Below are positions 51,662 through 61,436 of a stretch of 64,000 nt of DNA, one piece after another. The stretch's first letter is position 1. Each line of letters starts with the position of its first letter. The stretch is from Chryseobacterium sp. SC28 (lineage in GTDB: Bacteria; Bacteroidota; Bacteroidia; Flavobacteriales; Weeksellaceae), in the NCBI RefSeq assembly GCF_003932955.1, contig NZ_QOVY01000001.1, positions 267,360 through 331,359 of the forward strand, read 5' to 3'. The notes under the pieces are model-generated. The model saw only the letters and a list, made by a program, of their open reading frames with translations. It was not told where the DNA came from and searched no databases. The translations under genes were made by a program, and so were the position numbers.

Positions 51662-54064
51662 ATGACAGAATTTGATAATATCAATTTAGAACAGATGATG
51701 GACGAGGGCTTCGGCATTGTCGCAGAGGAAATCAACATTTCCGACTACGTCGATCAGGAAAACGACGTTGCCCAAACCGTTTTCCCAATTTTGCCCGTAC
51801 GGAATATGGTGATGTTTCCGAAAGTGATAACGCCAATTACAGCCGGACGAGAAAAATCCAAGAAACTTCTGGAAGAAGCGCTGAGGGAAAATAAATGGAT
51901 CGGCATCATCAGCCAAAAAAATCCGAATGATGACAACCCCTCTGAAAAAAGTCTGTACACGGTGGGAACTTTGGCCAAGATACTTAAAATCATCACACTT
52001 CCCGAAGGCAATATTACGGCTATCACAAGAGGCGTTCAGAGATTTAAAGTAAAAAAATTTGTTTCCAACGAGCCCTATTTTCTTGCCGAAATTATCAAGC
52101 AAAAAGATACCCCGCCAAAAGATAAAGAAGAATTCTTTGCGCTGGTAGACAACATCAAAGACTTGGCAGAAAAGATTATTAACATAGATCCAAATATCCC
52201 CAACGCAGCACAATTTGCGCTGAAAAATATTGACGGAGCCGAGGATCTGCTCAACTTTGTCGCGGCGAATGGCAATTTTCAGCCTCAGCAAAAACAAAAA
52301 TTGCTCGAGGAAAAAAGTCTCATAGAACGCGCAAAACATCTTTACGAAATGATGCACGAAGAGTTCCGCCATCTGGAACTCAAAAACCAAATCCATCAGA
52401 AAACCAGCAAAGATCTCGACAAGCAACAACGCGAATATTTCCTGAACCAGCAGATCCGCACCATACAAAACGAACTGGGTGGCGGTCCCGAATCGGACGC
52501 CGACGAATTAACAAAAAAAGCAGCGAAGATCAAATGGAACAGCGATGTTCAAAAGCACTTCGAAAAGGAAATCCAAAGGCTGCAAAGGCTGCACTCCAGC
52601 TCGCCGGATTATAATATTCAGCGCAATTATCTCGACTTTTTTACAGATTTGCCTTGGGAGCATTATTCCAAAGATGCCTTCGATCTCAATAAAGCCGAAA
52701 AGATCCTGGACAGAGAACATTTCGGCTTAGAAGACATCAAGAAAAGAATCTTGGAGCACATTGCGGTTCTGAAATTGAAGAACGATATGAAATCGCCAAT
52801 TCTTTGCTTGGTAGGGCCTCCGGGTGTGGGAAAAACCTCCTTAGGAAAATCCGTAGCAGATGTTCTAGGCAGAAAATACGCAAGAGTTTCTTTAGGCGGT
52901 TTGCACGATGAAAGCGAAATCCGCGGTCACAGGAAAACCTACATTGGCGCGATGGCCGGACGGATCCTGCAGTCCATCAAAAAATCCGGAACATCCAATC
53001 CCGTCATCGTTTTGGATGAGATCGATAAAATAGGACAAGGTATTCACGGCGATCCGAGTTCTGCGTTGCTGGAAGTTCTTGATCCTGAGCAGAATAATAA
53101 TTTCTATGACAACTTTTTGGAAATGGGCTACGATCTTTCCAAAGTGATGTTCATAGCGACGGCCAATTCGCTTTCTACCATTCAGAGACCGCTGCTAGAC
53201 AGGATGGAAGTCATCAGCATTGCCGGATATACTTTGGAAGAAAAAATCGAAATTGCCAAACGTCATCTGATCAAAAAACAACTGCGCGAAAATGGTTTGG
53301 ATGCAAAATATCTGAAACTTGGAAATCCGGAATTGCGACACATTATCGACGCGCATACCTCGGAAAGCGGCGTGCGAACGCTTGAGAAAAAAATTGCGGC
53401 CATTGCGCGCTGGGTGGCCTTGCAACTTGCCATGGAAAAAGATTTTGATCCGAAAATTACTGTAGAGAAAATCGATGAAATACTTGGCGTTCCCAGGCCG
53501 AAAACTTTGGCGGAGATCACCGATGTTCCCGGCGTGGTAACAGGTTTGGCCTGGACCAGTGTGGGTGGCGACATCCTCTTTATCGAAAGTATTCTTTCCA
53601 AAGGAAAAGGTGCGTTGACGATGACGGGTAACCTCGGAAATGTAATGAAAGAATCCGCAACGATTGCGCTGGAATATATCAAGGCCCACTATGATGAATT
53701 GGGGATTTCTGAAGAAGATATCGAGAAAAAAAATATCCACGTCCACGTTCCGGAAGGTGCCACACCGAAAGATGGACCCTCTGCCGGCATTGCTATGCTA
53801 ACCTCGATGGTGTCGAGCTACAAAAACATCAAAGTGAAACCGCATTTGGCGATGACCGGCGAGATCACACTCCGCGGCAAAGTGTTGCCTGTTGGCGGAA
53901 TTAAGGAAAAATTATTAGCAGCAACCAGAGCCGGAATCAAGGAGGTGATTCTTTGCGAAGCCAACAGAAAAGATGTGGAGGATATTAAAAAAGATTATTT
54001 GAAACATTTGAAAATCAACTATGTGACCAATATGAGTGAAGTGGTAAAAATTGCCCTCCAATAG
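51662..54064 (+). CDS. lon: ATP-dependent protease Lon
   Basis: An 800-residue AAA+ protease that degrades damaged and regulatory proteins. In order: N-terminal LON substrate domain (from QTVFPILPVRNMVMFP), a coiled coil (about 240-300), Walker A GPPGVGKTSLGKSVA, Walker B IVLDEIDKIG, and the protease domain with the catalytic Ser in the block KDGPSAGIAM and the lysine about 43 residues later. I start at ATG 51662 (MTEFDNINLEQ); an in-frame TTG at 51587 reads through the palindromic leader. Length is normal. Confidence 0.97.
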   Translation: MTEFDNINLEQMMDEGFGIVAEEINISDYVDQENDVAQTVFPILPVRNMVMFPKVITPITAGREKSKKLLEEALRENKWIGIISQKNPNDDNPSEKSLYTVGTLAKILKIITLPEGNITAITRGVQRFKVKKFVSNEPYFLAEIIKQKDTPPKDKEEFFALVDNIKDLAEKIINIDPNIPNAAQFALKNIDGAEDLLNFVAANGNFQPQQKQKLLEEKSLIERAKHLYEMMHEEFRHLELKNQIHQKTSKDLDKQQREYFLNQQIRTIQNELGGGPESDADELTKKAAKIKWNSDVQKHFEKEIQRLQRLHSSSPDYNIQRNYLDFFTDLPWEHYSKDAFDLNKAEKILDREHFGLEDIKKRILEHIAVLKLKNDMKSPILCLVGPPGVGKTSLGKSVADVLGRKYARVSLGGLHDESEIRGHRKTYIGAMAGRILQSIKKSGTSNPVIVLDEIDKIGQGIHGDPSSALLEVLDPEQNNNFYDNFLEMGYDLSKVMFIATANSLSTIQRPLLDRMEVISIAGYTLEEKIEIAKRHLIKKQLRENGLDAKYLKLGNPELRHIIDAHTSESGVRTLEKKIAAIARWVALQLAMEKDFDPKITVEKIDEILGVPRPKTLAEITDVPGVVTGLAWTSVGGDILFIESILSKGKGALTMTGNLGNVMKESATIALEYIKAHYDELGISEEDIEKKNIHVHVPEGATPKDGPSAGIAMLTSMVSSYKNIKVKPHLAMTGEITLRGKVLPVGGIKEKLLAATRAGIKEVILCEANRKDVEDIKKDYLKHLKINYVTNMSEVVKIALQ

Positions 54065-54196
54065 CTTTTGGAGAAATCTCGAAATAGCAAAAACATAGCG
54101 CACTCACATAGGATGTCCTGAAAAATGAATATTTTTTTTTGTAAAAAAAATACTTTGAATTAGTTTTTGTTTTAAATTTGATAAAAATTATTTATT

Positions 54197-54574
54197 ATGA
54201 AAGTCATCAAATTTATCTTCTGTTTGCTTTTCGGACTTATGTTTATTAACGCCGGATTGGACAAATTTTTCCACTATATGCCAATGGAAAAACCCGATGA
54301 AGCCGCGCAAAAAGTATATGCCGCATTTATGGAATTAGGTTGGCTTATGCCATTGACGGGCATTGTAGAATTGGTCGGAGGCGTATTATTCATCTTTCCG
54401 AAGACGAGAGCTTTGGGAGCGATTGTGATTTTGCCCGTGATGGTGGGAATTGTGATTCACAATTTTGTAAAATCTCCAATGACACCTGCCATGTTTATCA
54501 GTATCGTTTTGTTTTTGATTAATCTTTGGATTTTGATTGACAATCGAAAAAAATACGAAGTTCTGGTACAATGA
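54197..54574 (+). CDS. DoxX family membrane protein
   Basis: A 125-residue membrane protein with four hydrophobic segments. The start FCLLFGLMFINAGLDKFF and the TGIVELVGGVLFIFPKTRALGAIVI block are the DoxX/DoxD-like pattern. Related proteins take part in redox or stress tolerance at the membrane; the role here is unknown. It is a single gene with its own terminator. Confidence 0.85.
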   Translation: MKVIKFIFCLLFGLMFINAGLDKFFHYMPMEKPDEAAQKVYAAFMELGWLMPLTGIVELVGGVLFIFPKTRALGAIVILPVMVGIVIHNFVKSPMTPAMFISIVLFLINLWILIDNRKKYEVLVQ

Positions 54575-54602
54575 AAAATGAGATATAATCTTGAATAGAT
54601 AT

Positions 54603-54637
54603 AAAAACCCGAGATCTAAGAATTTCGGGTTTTTTTG
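54603..54637. terminator. Terminator of the doxX gene, possibly bidirectional
   Basis: AAAAACCCGA (54603-54612) and TCGGGTTTTT (54625-54634) pair over ten bases, followed by TTT. On the minus strand it may also end the psd transcript. Confidence 0.82.
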
Positions 54638-54749
54638 TGAAGAAATGCGGATTTTTTGCAATATTTTTCCCGTGATTCAAATTATCGAATATCGCCAGCA
54701 CAACGCATATTACTCTGGCAAGCTTTTGATCGACCGAAGCGCACCGATA

Positions 54750-55403
54750 TTAATCTTTGAGTCTTGCGATCACGTCGATGCCTCCTTTTGTTTTGTCTCC
54801 TATTTTGCATAGAATTTCGCTATTTAGCGGAAGAAAAACGTCCATTCGCGATCCGAACTTGATGAAACCGAATTCGTGACCCGCTTTAGCTTCATCCTGG
54901 ACGTTGCAATAAAAAACAATTCTTCTCGCGACATAGCCTGCAATCTGGCGGAAAACCACGGTATGATCGGTCAGACTTTTGATGGCAATAGTGGTTCTCT
55001 CGTTTTTGGTGGATGATTTTTCGTGCCACGCCACGAGGTATTTTCCCGGATGATATTTCTTATAAATCACCTCTCCGCTGACGGGATATCGGCAAATATG
55101 AACATTGAGTGGCGACATAAAAATAGAAATCTGAATGCACTGCTCTTTGAGAAATTCGTCTTCGAAAACTTCTTTTATCATCACGACTTTGCCATCTACC
55201 GGCGCGACTACGTTTTCTCTATGATCCAAAATAGCTCTCTCGGGAACCCTAAAAAACCAAAAAATCAATCCCAGCATCACCAGCAGTGGAACAAGAACGG
55301 CCAAAGACCAAAGTTGCAGATAATAGACCGAAATCGCACCTATAAATGCTATGAAAAGAACGGCGATAATCAGCGTTCCTTTCGATTCTTTATGAAGTTT
55401 CAT
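54750..55403 (-). CDS. psd: Phosphatidylserine decarboxylase proenzyme
   Basis: A 217-residue membrane-bound enzyme that makes phosphatidylethanolamine. It self-cleaves at a Gly-Ser bond to form its pyruvoyl group; here the site is FGSRMD (G184-S185), the short-form type found in Bacteroidota and some other bacteria. SPLNVHICRYPVSGEV and the WHEKSS segment are family blocks. N-terminal hydrophobic stretches (about 10-48) anchor it. It follows cdsA by 11 bases, so consecutive steps of phospholipid synthesis are encoded together. Confidence 0.94.
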   Translation of the reverse strand: MKLHKESKGTLIIAVLFIAFIGAISVYYLQLWSLAVLVPLLVMLGLIFWFFRVPERAILDHRENVVAPVDGKVVMIKEVFEDEFLKEQCIQISIFMSPLNVHICRYPVSGEVIYKKYHPGKYLVAWHEKSSTKNERTTIAIKSLTDHTVVFRQIAGYVARRIVFYCNVQDEAKAGHEFGFIKFGSRMDVFLPLNSEILCKIGDKTKGGIDVIARLKD

Positions 55404-55414
55404 AGGATTTAATT

Positions 55415-56302
55415 TTAAATTAATTTTTCTATAATAAAATATAAATAAACCGCCGGAACGCAGAGGATGAAACTATCGAGCCGATCCAAAACGCCGCCGT
55501 GACCCGGAATGATATTCCCGCTGTCTTTGACTGCAAAACTACGCTTTAGCTGACTCTCTACCAAATCGCCCAACGGTGCAAAAACCGCGACGAGAACTCC
55601 CACAAGCATCCAATTTCCACGGAGATCTGGAAAATATCTTTCTACGAAGAAGCCCAAAACCAATGTCAGAAGGACGCCGCCGGCAAATCCTTCCCAGGTT
55701 TTCTTGGGCGAAATGCGTGGCGCCATCTTGTGTTTTCCGAGCAATTTACCCGTAAGATAGGCAAAAGTATCGCTGCTCCAGATCAGCACAAAAAGCATGA
55801 AAATATCCAAAGAGAATGGTTGACTTGAATCTGAGGAGCTGAATTGGGGCAACCCCAATGAAAAAGCAAAAGGCAAAGTCACATACACGACGGTGAATAT
55901 CAATTTCCCATTTTCGAAATATAGTTCTCTGGAGTATTTGAAAAGTGTGACCACGGCAATCGCGACCAATCCTAAGGCGAGAATATCGCTGATATAATTG
56001 GTGATACTGTAGCCATTGAGGAAATCGTGATGGAAAAACCGGTTCGTAAAACGGTAATAAATAATTGCTGCAACGGGAAAAACCAGCCACTTGTAAATGC
56101 CGTTATCAAATTTCATAATCCTGATGCATTCATAGAGACCAATTGCCGTGAAAAAGGTCATCAATCCATAAAATAGATATTGCTGTCTGACTTGGGGCAA
56201 GACATCTTTTAATAGAAATTCGCCAAGCGGAGTGGTGCAAAAAGCAATAATCAGGACGTAAAATACGGCTGAAACGGTACGCAGAATGAAATTTTTATCC
56301 AA
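55415..56302 (-). CDS. cdsA: Phosphatidate cytidylyltransferase
   Basis: A 295-residue inner-membrane enzyme making CDP-diacylglycerol from phosphatidic acid and CTP. The signature is at the end: RISPKKTWEGFAGG, then GDLVESQLKRSFAVKDSGNIIPGHGGVLDRLDS, with the metal-binding Asp residues. About seven membrane helices precede it. It lies ten bases after the LUD gene and 11 before psd on the same strand. Confidence 0.95.
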   Translation of the reverse strand: MDKNFILRTVSAVFYVLIIAFCTTPLGEFLLKDVLPQVRQQYLFYGLMTFFTAIGLYECIRIMKFDNGIYKWLVFPVAAIIYYRFTNRFFHHDFLNGYSITNYISDILALGLVAIAVVTLFKYSRELYFENGKLIFTVVYVTLPFAFSLGLPQFSSSDSSQPFSLDIFMLFVLIWSSDTFAYLTGKLLGKHKMAPRISPKKTWEGFAGGVLLTLVLGFFVERYFPDLRGNWMLVGVLVAVFAPLGDLVESQLKRSFAVKDSGNIIPGHGGVLDRLDSFILCVPAVYLYFIIEKLI

Positions 56303-56312
56303 AATCCGAAAT

Positions 56313-56891
56313 TTAATCTTCGAGCAAAAGTAAGAAAAGTTTGGTATTGTCCTTGGTGGGACTGTCCAATTTGGACTGGCTTCCGCTGATTGATGTAAGA
56401 TTTTTGGGCATTCCGGCGCGTTTTACTTTCATCATCGCCTCGGTCAAATTATTTGCAATCTGAGAAACGGTGGCCATAATGATGATTTTGCTCGGCAATC
56501 TGGAAGAATGATAATGGCGGATATTATTATGAGAAAGCATAATTCTGCCATCGTAAGCGATTAGATATTCGCAAGTTATAAAAGCGGCATCATTATTTTC
56601 GGTTAATTCCAGAGAGTATGGCGTGTGGATCACGTCGAGAAAGTTTCGCAAATCCTGATCCCAGCAGAAAACATTGTTGATTTGCTCTATCTTGATAATC
56701 TGGTTGAGCGTCTGAAGGGCTTCAGATTCATCGGCGCAATAATTGAAAAATCCGCCTGAATGGGTGAACAGCTGTGCAAATTTATAATCCAAATCCGCAT
56801 CGCGAAGCTGGTCTGCCAGTTTGGTAACATCCGGCCGCTCGTCTTCGGACTGGCTCATTATTCTTTTAACGAATTTTTGGAACAGACTCAA
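56313..56891 (-). CDS. LUD domain protein (LutC/YkgG-like)
   Basis: A 192-residue cytoplasmic protein. The segment VTKLADQLRDADLDYKFAQL and the later EYLIAYDGRIMLSHNNIRHY and TKLFLLLLED are of the LUD domain type found in lactate-utilisation proteins; here it lies apart from lut genes. The start is a TTG at 56891 (SLFQKFVKRIM): longer readings begin upstream of a TACATTTG promoter, which therefore cannot be translated. An ATG at 56858 is an alternative. Its function in this conserved ftsH-LUD-cdsA-psd neighbourhood is unknown. Confidence 0.72.
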   Translation of the reverse strand: MSLFQKFVKRIMSQSEDERPDVTKLADQLRDADLDYKFAQLFTHSGGFFNYCADESEALQTLNQIIKIEQINNVFCWDQDLRNFLDVIHTPYSLELTENNDAAFITCEYLIAYDGRIMLSHNNIRHYHSSRLPSKIIIMATVSQIANNLTEAMMKVKRAGMPKNLTSISGSQSKLDSPTKDNTKLFLLLLED

Positions 56892-56908
56892 CTTTTCTAT
56901 TTTTAGTG

Positions 56909-56916
56909 CAAATGTA
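56909..56916 (-). promoter_or_regulatory. Likely -7 element of the LUD-cdsA-psd transcript
   Basis: On the minus strand TACATTTG fits TAnnTTTG, 17 bases before the TTG start at 56891. It fixes the start of the LUD gene. Confidence 0.55.
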
Positions 56917-56956
56917 AAAAAATAATTGTAATCGGCTAAGAACCAAAACTTTATTT

Positions 56957-56993
56957 TAAAAGAAAATCCCAATTAAATCAGGATTTTCTTTTA
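56957..56993 (-). terminator. Terminator of ftsH
   Basis: TAAAAGAAAATCC (56957-56969) and GGATTTTCTTTTA (56981-56993) form a perfect 13-pair stem with an 11-base loop, ending in T-rich sequence on the minus strand. Confidence 0.75.
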
Positions 56994-57012
56994 GTTTAAA
57001 TTAATAAATGCT

Positions 57013-58974
57013 TTACTGCTCTGTATTTAAGACGTTTCCTGCTTCTGCGGGATTATCCACGCTGGAAACCGGTTTTTCTGTCAACTCAGGATCCCAAGCA
57101 CGTTTTCCGAAAATCTCTTCCAGATCTTCGCGGAAAATGACTTCTTTTTCCAAAAGTTTTTGCGCAAGTGCATCCAGTTTATCCCGATTTTCTGCCAAGA
57201 TACTGACTGCTCTTGCATATTGGGTTTCTATCAATTTAGAAATTTCTTCATCAATCAGTTTGGCTGTTTCTTCAGAATATGGTTTGCCGAAGCTGTATTC
57301 CGATTGTCCCGAACTGTCGTAATAGGACACATTTCCCACTTTGTCATTGAGACCGTAAATCGTAACCATGGCCTGGGCTTGTTTTGTGACCCTTTCCAGA
57401 TCGGACAATGCACCAGTAGAGATATTTCCGAAGACAACTTGTTCTGCCGCTCTGCCACCGAGCGTGGCGCAGATCTCGTCCAGCATTTGCTGCGTGGTTG
57501 TCAACTGTCTTTCTTCCGGCAAGTACCACGCGGCGCCCAGAGAACGTCCTCTCGGCACAATGGTTACTTTCAGAAGTGGTGCAGCGTGCTCCACCAGCCA
57601 GGAAATAGTGGCGTGACCGGCTTCGTGAAAAGCTACTCTTCTTTTTTCGGAAGGTTTGATGGCCTTATTTTTCTTCTCGAGGCCACCAATAATTCTGTCA
57701 ACGGCGTCTAAGAAGTCTTGTTTGGTGACAGATTCGTGGGAGTTTCTGGCAGCGATCAAAGCAGCTTCGTTGCAGACATTGGCAATATCTGCGCCACTGA
57801 AACCCGGCGTTTGCTTGGCCAAAAATTCGCGGTCGATGGAATCATCCAATTTAATTTTAGCCAAATGGACGTCGAAAATCTGTTTTCTCTCGTGGAGTTC
57901 CGGAAGATCTACATAGATGGATCGATCGAAGCGGCCGGCTCTCATCAAAGCTTTGTCGAGAATATCGGCCCGGTTGGTAGCCGCCATCACGATCACGTTG
58001 ACATCGGTACCGAAGCCGTCCATTTCCGTAAGCAATTGGTTGAGGGTATTTTCCCGTTCATCATTTCCGCCTTGGAAACCTCCTTTTCCTCTGGCTCTCC
58101 CGATGGCGTCAATCTCGTCTATGAAAATTATGGCGGGCGATTTGGCTTTTGCCTGCGCAAAAAGATCTCTTACTCTGGAAGCGCCTACGCCCACGAACAT
58201 CTCCACAAAGTCGGAACCAGAAAGCGAGAAAAACGGCACTTTGGCTTCGCCAGCAACGGCTTTTGCCAGCAGAGTTTTGCCGGTTCCCGGAGGCCCTACC
58301 AAGAGAACGCCTTTTGGAATTTTGCCTCCGAGCTTTGTATATTTTTCAGAATTTTTCAGGAAATCTACCACCTCCTGAACTTCCTCTTTTGCGCCTTCCA
58401 ATCCTGCGACATCTTTGAAGGTGACTTGGATTTTTTCTTTTTCATCGAATAGCTTTGCTCTGGATTTTCCGATGCTGAAGATCTGCCCGCCGGGTCCGCC
58501 TGCGCCGCCACCCATCCTTCGGAAAATAAAGAAATACAAAAGCGCAAAAAGACCGCCCCACAGGGCTAAAGTGAAAAGCAACTCGGAGAAACCGCTTTGG
58601 CTTTTTCCAAATTCCATCCGGGCCTGCGTTGGCAGTTTGGAATTAATATTGTCGAATCTTTCTTGGAAATATCTAAGATCGCCGTAGGTAAGCACAAAAT
58701 CGGGACTTGGCTTGATATTGATTACGGAAAGCGGATCATTTTCTTTTTCGGTTTTCTTCAAATCTGCCTTCGCTGTCTTGGTAAGATAAACGTCGGCCTT
58801 GAAGGTGTCTCTATAAACCATCACTTCGCTCACTTTGCCCTGTTCCACCAACTTATAGAACTCTTTTTCATCAATGGTTTTCACCATAGAATCTCCAAGA
58901 AGTCCCGGAAGAAACACCAGTAAAATGAGTCCCAACAAAACCGGTATAAACCAGTTGAATCCTTTATTATTCAT
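57013..58974 (-). CDS. ftsH: ATP-dependent zinc metalloprotease FtsH
   Basis: A 653-residue membrane-anchored AAA+ protease. Two N-terminal membrane helices (about 8-28 and 125-150) bracket a periplasmic domain; Walker A is [16 protein letters not shown], Walker [12 protein letters not shown], the second region of homology [10 protein letters not shown] and the zinc motif is [10 protein letters not shown]. It degrades misassembled membrane proteins and regulators such as LpxC. It follows rsfS by 41 bases in the same direction and ends in a strong hairpin. Confidence 0.97.
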   Translation of the reverse strand: MNNKGFNWFIPVLLGLILLVFLPGLLGDSMVKTIDEKEFYKLVEQGKVSEVMVYRDTFKADVYLTKTAKADLKKTEKENDPLSVINIKPSPDFVLTYGDLRYFQERFDNINSKLPTQARMEFGKSQSGFSELLFTLALWGGLFALLYFFIFRRMGGGAGGPGGQIFSIGKSRAKLFDEKEKIQVTFKDVAGLEGAKEEVQEVVDFLKNSEKYTKLGGKIPKGVLLVGPPGTGKTLLAKAVAGEAKVPFFSLSGSDFVEMFVGVGASRVRDLFAQAKAKSPAIIFIDEIDAIGRARGKGGFQGGNDERENTLNQLLTEMDGFGTDVNVIVMAATNRADILDKALMRAGRFDRSIYVDLPELHERKQIFDVHLAKIKLDDSIDREFLAKQTPGFSGADIANVCNEAALIAARNSHESVTKQDFLDAVDRIIGGLEKKNKAIKPSEKRRVAFHEAGHATISWLVEHAAPLLKVTIVPRGRSLGAAWYLPEERQLTTTQQMLDEICATLGGRAAEQVVFGNISTGALSDLERVTKQAQAMVTIYGLNDKVGNVSYYDSSGQSEYSFGKPYSEETAKLIDEEISKLIETQYARAVSILAENRDKLDALAQKLLEKEVIFREDLEEIFGKRAWDPELTEKPVSSVDNPAEAGNVLNTEQ

Positions 58975-59015
58975 TCTTAATTTTTAAATATTGATGATGC
59001 TAACGGAAGCATCTA

Positions 59016-59378
59016 TTAACTTACTACTTTTGTGATTTTTGCATCGCCCCAAAGTTCCTCGATGTCGTAGTATTCACGGATTTCTTTTTGGAAAATATGC
59101 ACCACGACCGAAACGTAATCTACCAGAATCCACATCGAGTTTTCCGTTCCTTCGACGTGCCAAGGCCTGTCGTTGAGGTCATTTCTAACATTTTTTTGGA
59201 TGTTCCCTGCGATGGCAGATACCTGTGTATTGGAGTTTCCGCTACAGATGATGAATGTTTCGGCGGCAGCGTTTTCTATGCCTGATAAATCGAAGACCAA
59301 GATGTCTTCTCCTTTTATATCTTGAATCGAATCTACGATTTTGTCTATTAATAATTGTTTTTGTGTACTTTTACCCAT
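59016..59378 (-). CDS. rsfS: Ribosomal silencing factor RsfS
   Basis: A 120-residue protein of the RsfS/Iojap family that binds L14 of the large ribosomal subunit and prevents subunit joining when nutrients are short. The block GEDILVFDLSGIENAAAETFIICSGNSN, RPWHVEG and the VDYVSVVVHIFQKEIREYYDIEELWGDAK ending are diagnostic. It heads a transcript towards ftsH and is divergent from birA across 87 bases. Confidence 0.96.
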   Translation of the reverse strand: MGKSTQKQLLIDKIVDSIQDIKGEDILVFDLSGIENAAAETFIICSGNSNTQVSAIAGNIQKNVRNDLNDRPWHVEGTENSMWILVDYVSVVVHIFQKEIREYYDIEELWGDAKITKVVS

Positions 59379-59398
59379 TAAAAAAATTGTCTAATTTG

Positions 59399-59406
59399 CA
59401 AATTTA
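59399..59406 (-). promoter_or_regulatory. Likely -7 element of rsfS-ftsH
   Basis: On the minus strand TAAATTTG fits TAnnTTTG, 20 bases before the rsfS start. No TTG at the expected distance. Confidence 0.5.
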
Positions 59407-59465
59407 TTGTTTTTTATCTATTTATTTTTCGTTTCACCTGTTTATATATCTTAAAGTTTTCATAA

Positions 59466-60176
59466 ATGAGCCGGCTAATCTATCTCGAAAACTGCTTTTC
59501 CACGAATGACGAAATAATAGCGCTTGTAAATAAAGACGAACCCACTGCGGTTTTTACTTTTAATCAGACCCAAGGCCGCGGACAATATGGAAATATTTGG
59601 AAGTGCAGTCCTAATCAAAATCTGGCGTATACGCTCGCTGTCGAAACTTCAAAAATCAACATTTCCGATACAAGCCTCAATTACTATACCGCTATTATCG
59701 TGCGGAATTTTCTTGCCAATCTGACCCATGCTAAGGTACTGATTAAATGGCCGAATGATCTGATTTTGAATAGCAAGAAAGTCGGCGGCATTCTCATCGA
59801 GAAAAAAAAAATTGAGCAAAACACCTATTTGCTCATCGGGATCGGGATAAATGTTCTTCAAACCGACTTTTCCGATCTTCCTAAAGCTGGTTCTATCCTC
59901 TCTGCCACGGGTTTTTCTTTTGAATTAGAAAAATTTGCCGAAATTTTCCACCAATTTGTGGATGCTGAACTAAGAAATATCCCCGCCGAAGATCAAATCT
60001 TAGAAATTTATAATCAATATCTTTTTGGAAGAGATAAAGTCTCGGTTTTCGAAACTGCGAAAATGCGACAAAATGGCATTATTAAAAGTGCAGACCGCGA
60101 TGGTTTTCTTTGGATTGATTTGGAAAATGAAGGTTTGAAAAAATTTTTCCACAAAGAAATCGAAATGCTTTACTGA
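59466..60176 (+). CDS. birA: Biotin--[acetyl-CoA-carboxylase] ligase
   Basis: A 236-residue monofunctional biotin protein ligase; it activates biotin with ATP and attaches it to carboxyl-carrier proteins. The biotin loop is QTQGRGQYGNIW, then IKWPNDLILNSKKVGGIL with the catalytic Lys and Asp, and IGIGINVLQTDF. No N-terminal DNA-binding domain is present, so it does not repress transcription as the E. coli protein does. Its last seven bases overlap the end of the convergent LptF/G-like gene. Confidence 0.93.
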   Translation: MSRLIYLENCFSTNDEIIALVNKDEPTAVFTFNQTQGRGQYGNIWKCSPNQNLAYTLAVETSKINISDTSLNYYTAIIVRNFLANLTHAKVLIKWPNDLILNSKKVGGILIEKKKIEQNTYLLIGIGINVLQTDFSDLPKAGSILSATGFSFELEKFAEIFHQFVDAELRNIPAEDQILEIYNQYLFGRDKVSVFETAKMRQNGIIKSADRDGFLWIDLENEGLKKFFHKEIEMLY

Positions 60177-61264
60177 TTGGCTCTCTTGAAGTAGAGATAT
60201 GCTGCAACCGGTGCAAAAACGATGTTGGGAAGCCACATGGCCAATAAGGGCGGTAGCGTTTTGTTTTCGGAAACGACGTGTAAAACCTGGAAAGAAAATA
60301 CAAATAAAAATGCCAGAGCAATTCCCAAGGCCAGATTGAGTCCCAATCCGCCTCTCTTTTTTTCGGAAGACAGCGCGAGACCCAAAAAGGTGAGGATGAT
60401 GATAGAAACCGGCATAGAGGTTCTTTGGTAAAGCTCATTGTAAAAGGAGGTGACATTGCTGTTTCCTTTTCGTTTTTCACGGTCGATCATTTCCACCAAC
60501 TCGGGCGTTGTCTTGTTTTGAGCAACCAATTTGTCCGGAAACAATTCTGAAGGCGGGAGGTTGAAATCCTGAATTTTCGATAAGCCCTCGCCCAGAATTT
60601 CGGTCTCATTTTTTCCTGCTTTTCTTTCGTTATAGTTGCTGATTAAGAAGTACTTCTTCTTCGCATCCCACAGGATATCCATCGCGGTAATCTGATAAAG
60701 CAATTTTTTGTTTTGATCAAATTTCTGATACATATAGCCGTAGCCCCGATTTTCCTTTTTGTTGTAACTGTTTACGAAAATATATTCGTTCGGATTGATA
60801 TTGGAAGCGATGGTGATATTCCCCAGCAGCTTTTCTTTATTTACCGCATTATAGGTGTAGGGCTCCAAAACATTTTTTTGAATGTTGGCCCAAGGCAAAA
60901 CAAAATGGTTGATCGCCAAAGTGACAAAGAAAATCAATAAAGAGGTAATCAAATAAGGTCTTGCAAACCGATGAAAACTAGCGCCACTGCTGATGACAGC
61001 TACTATTTCTGTATTATTGGCCATCCTGGAAGTGAAAAATATGACCGTGATAAAAACCAATATCGACATAAAGGTGAGAATCAAATTGAGAATCCAAAAC
61101 GGGTAAAAATTTACCAGAAAATACCACACCGTGAAGCCATTGCTCTCTATTCGCGGTGTTTTGGATTGTACATCTACAACGATAATAATAATAGACAGGA
61201 GTGCCAACATAAAAATGAGGGTTCCCAAATATTTTTTGATGACGTAGAGGTCTATGATTTTCAT
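60170..61264 (-). CDS. LptF/LptG family permease
   Basis: A 364-residue inner-membrane protein with six hydrophobic segments, three at each end, around a periplasmic domain (about residues 120-250). This is the YjgP/YjgQ layout of the two permeases of the LPS transporter LptB2FG. The start IIDLYVIKKYLGTLIFMLA matches the family. It is not possible to say F or G. It lies downstream of tgt on the same strand, with 237 bases between them containing three hairpin repeats. Only this one is in the window; the partner must lie elsewhere. Confidence 0.88.
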   Translation of the reverse strand: MKIIDLYVIKKYLGTLIFMLALLSIIIIVVDVQSKTPRIESNGFTVWYFLVNFYPFWILNLILTFMSILVFITVIFFTSRMANNTEIVAVISSGASFHRFARPYLITSLLIFFVTLAINHFVLPWANIQKNVLEPYTYNAVNKEKLLGNITIASNINPNEYIFVNSYNKKENRGYGYMYQKFDQNKKLLYQITAMDILWDAKKKYFLISNYNERKAGKNETEILGEGLSKIQDFNLPPSELFPDKLVAQNKTTPELVEMIDREKRKGNSNVTSFYNELYQRTSMPVSIIILTFLGLALSSEKKRGGLGLNLALGIALAFLFVFSFQVLHVVSENKTLPPLLAMWLPNIVFAPVAAYLYFKRANQ

Positions 61265-61310
61265 AAGATGGGTGCTTGCGCTTAATTTCTTTTTTAATCG
61301 TTTTAATTTT

Positions 61311-61331
61311 AATAGGATTTCATCCTATTCT
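61311..61331. repeat. Hairpin repeat, copy 1 (short)
   Basis: AATAGGAT-TTC-ATCCTATT (eight-pair stem, three-base loop) followed by CT and TTTT. Same 21-base core as copies 2 and 3, without their downstream part. Confidence 0.8.
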
Positions 61332-61349
61332 TTTTGTAAATCGTTTTTT

Positions 61350-61404
61350 AATAGGATTTCATCCTATTCTGTATTAAGCCGTCCGTTCGGACTTTTGTGT
61401 TTTT
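61350..61404. repeat. Hairpin repeat, copy 2
   Basis: The 21-base core (61350-61370) plus a second hairpin GTCCGTTCGGAC (61381-61392) and a T-rich end. About 50 bases shared with copy 3; the second hairpin differs at paired positions and still folds. Confidence 0.8.
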
Positions 61405-61436
61405 TTGCAATTTGGCTTTAAATGTTGTATAATTGT

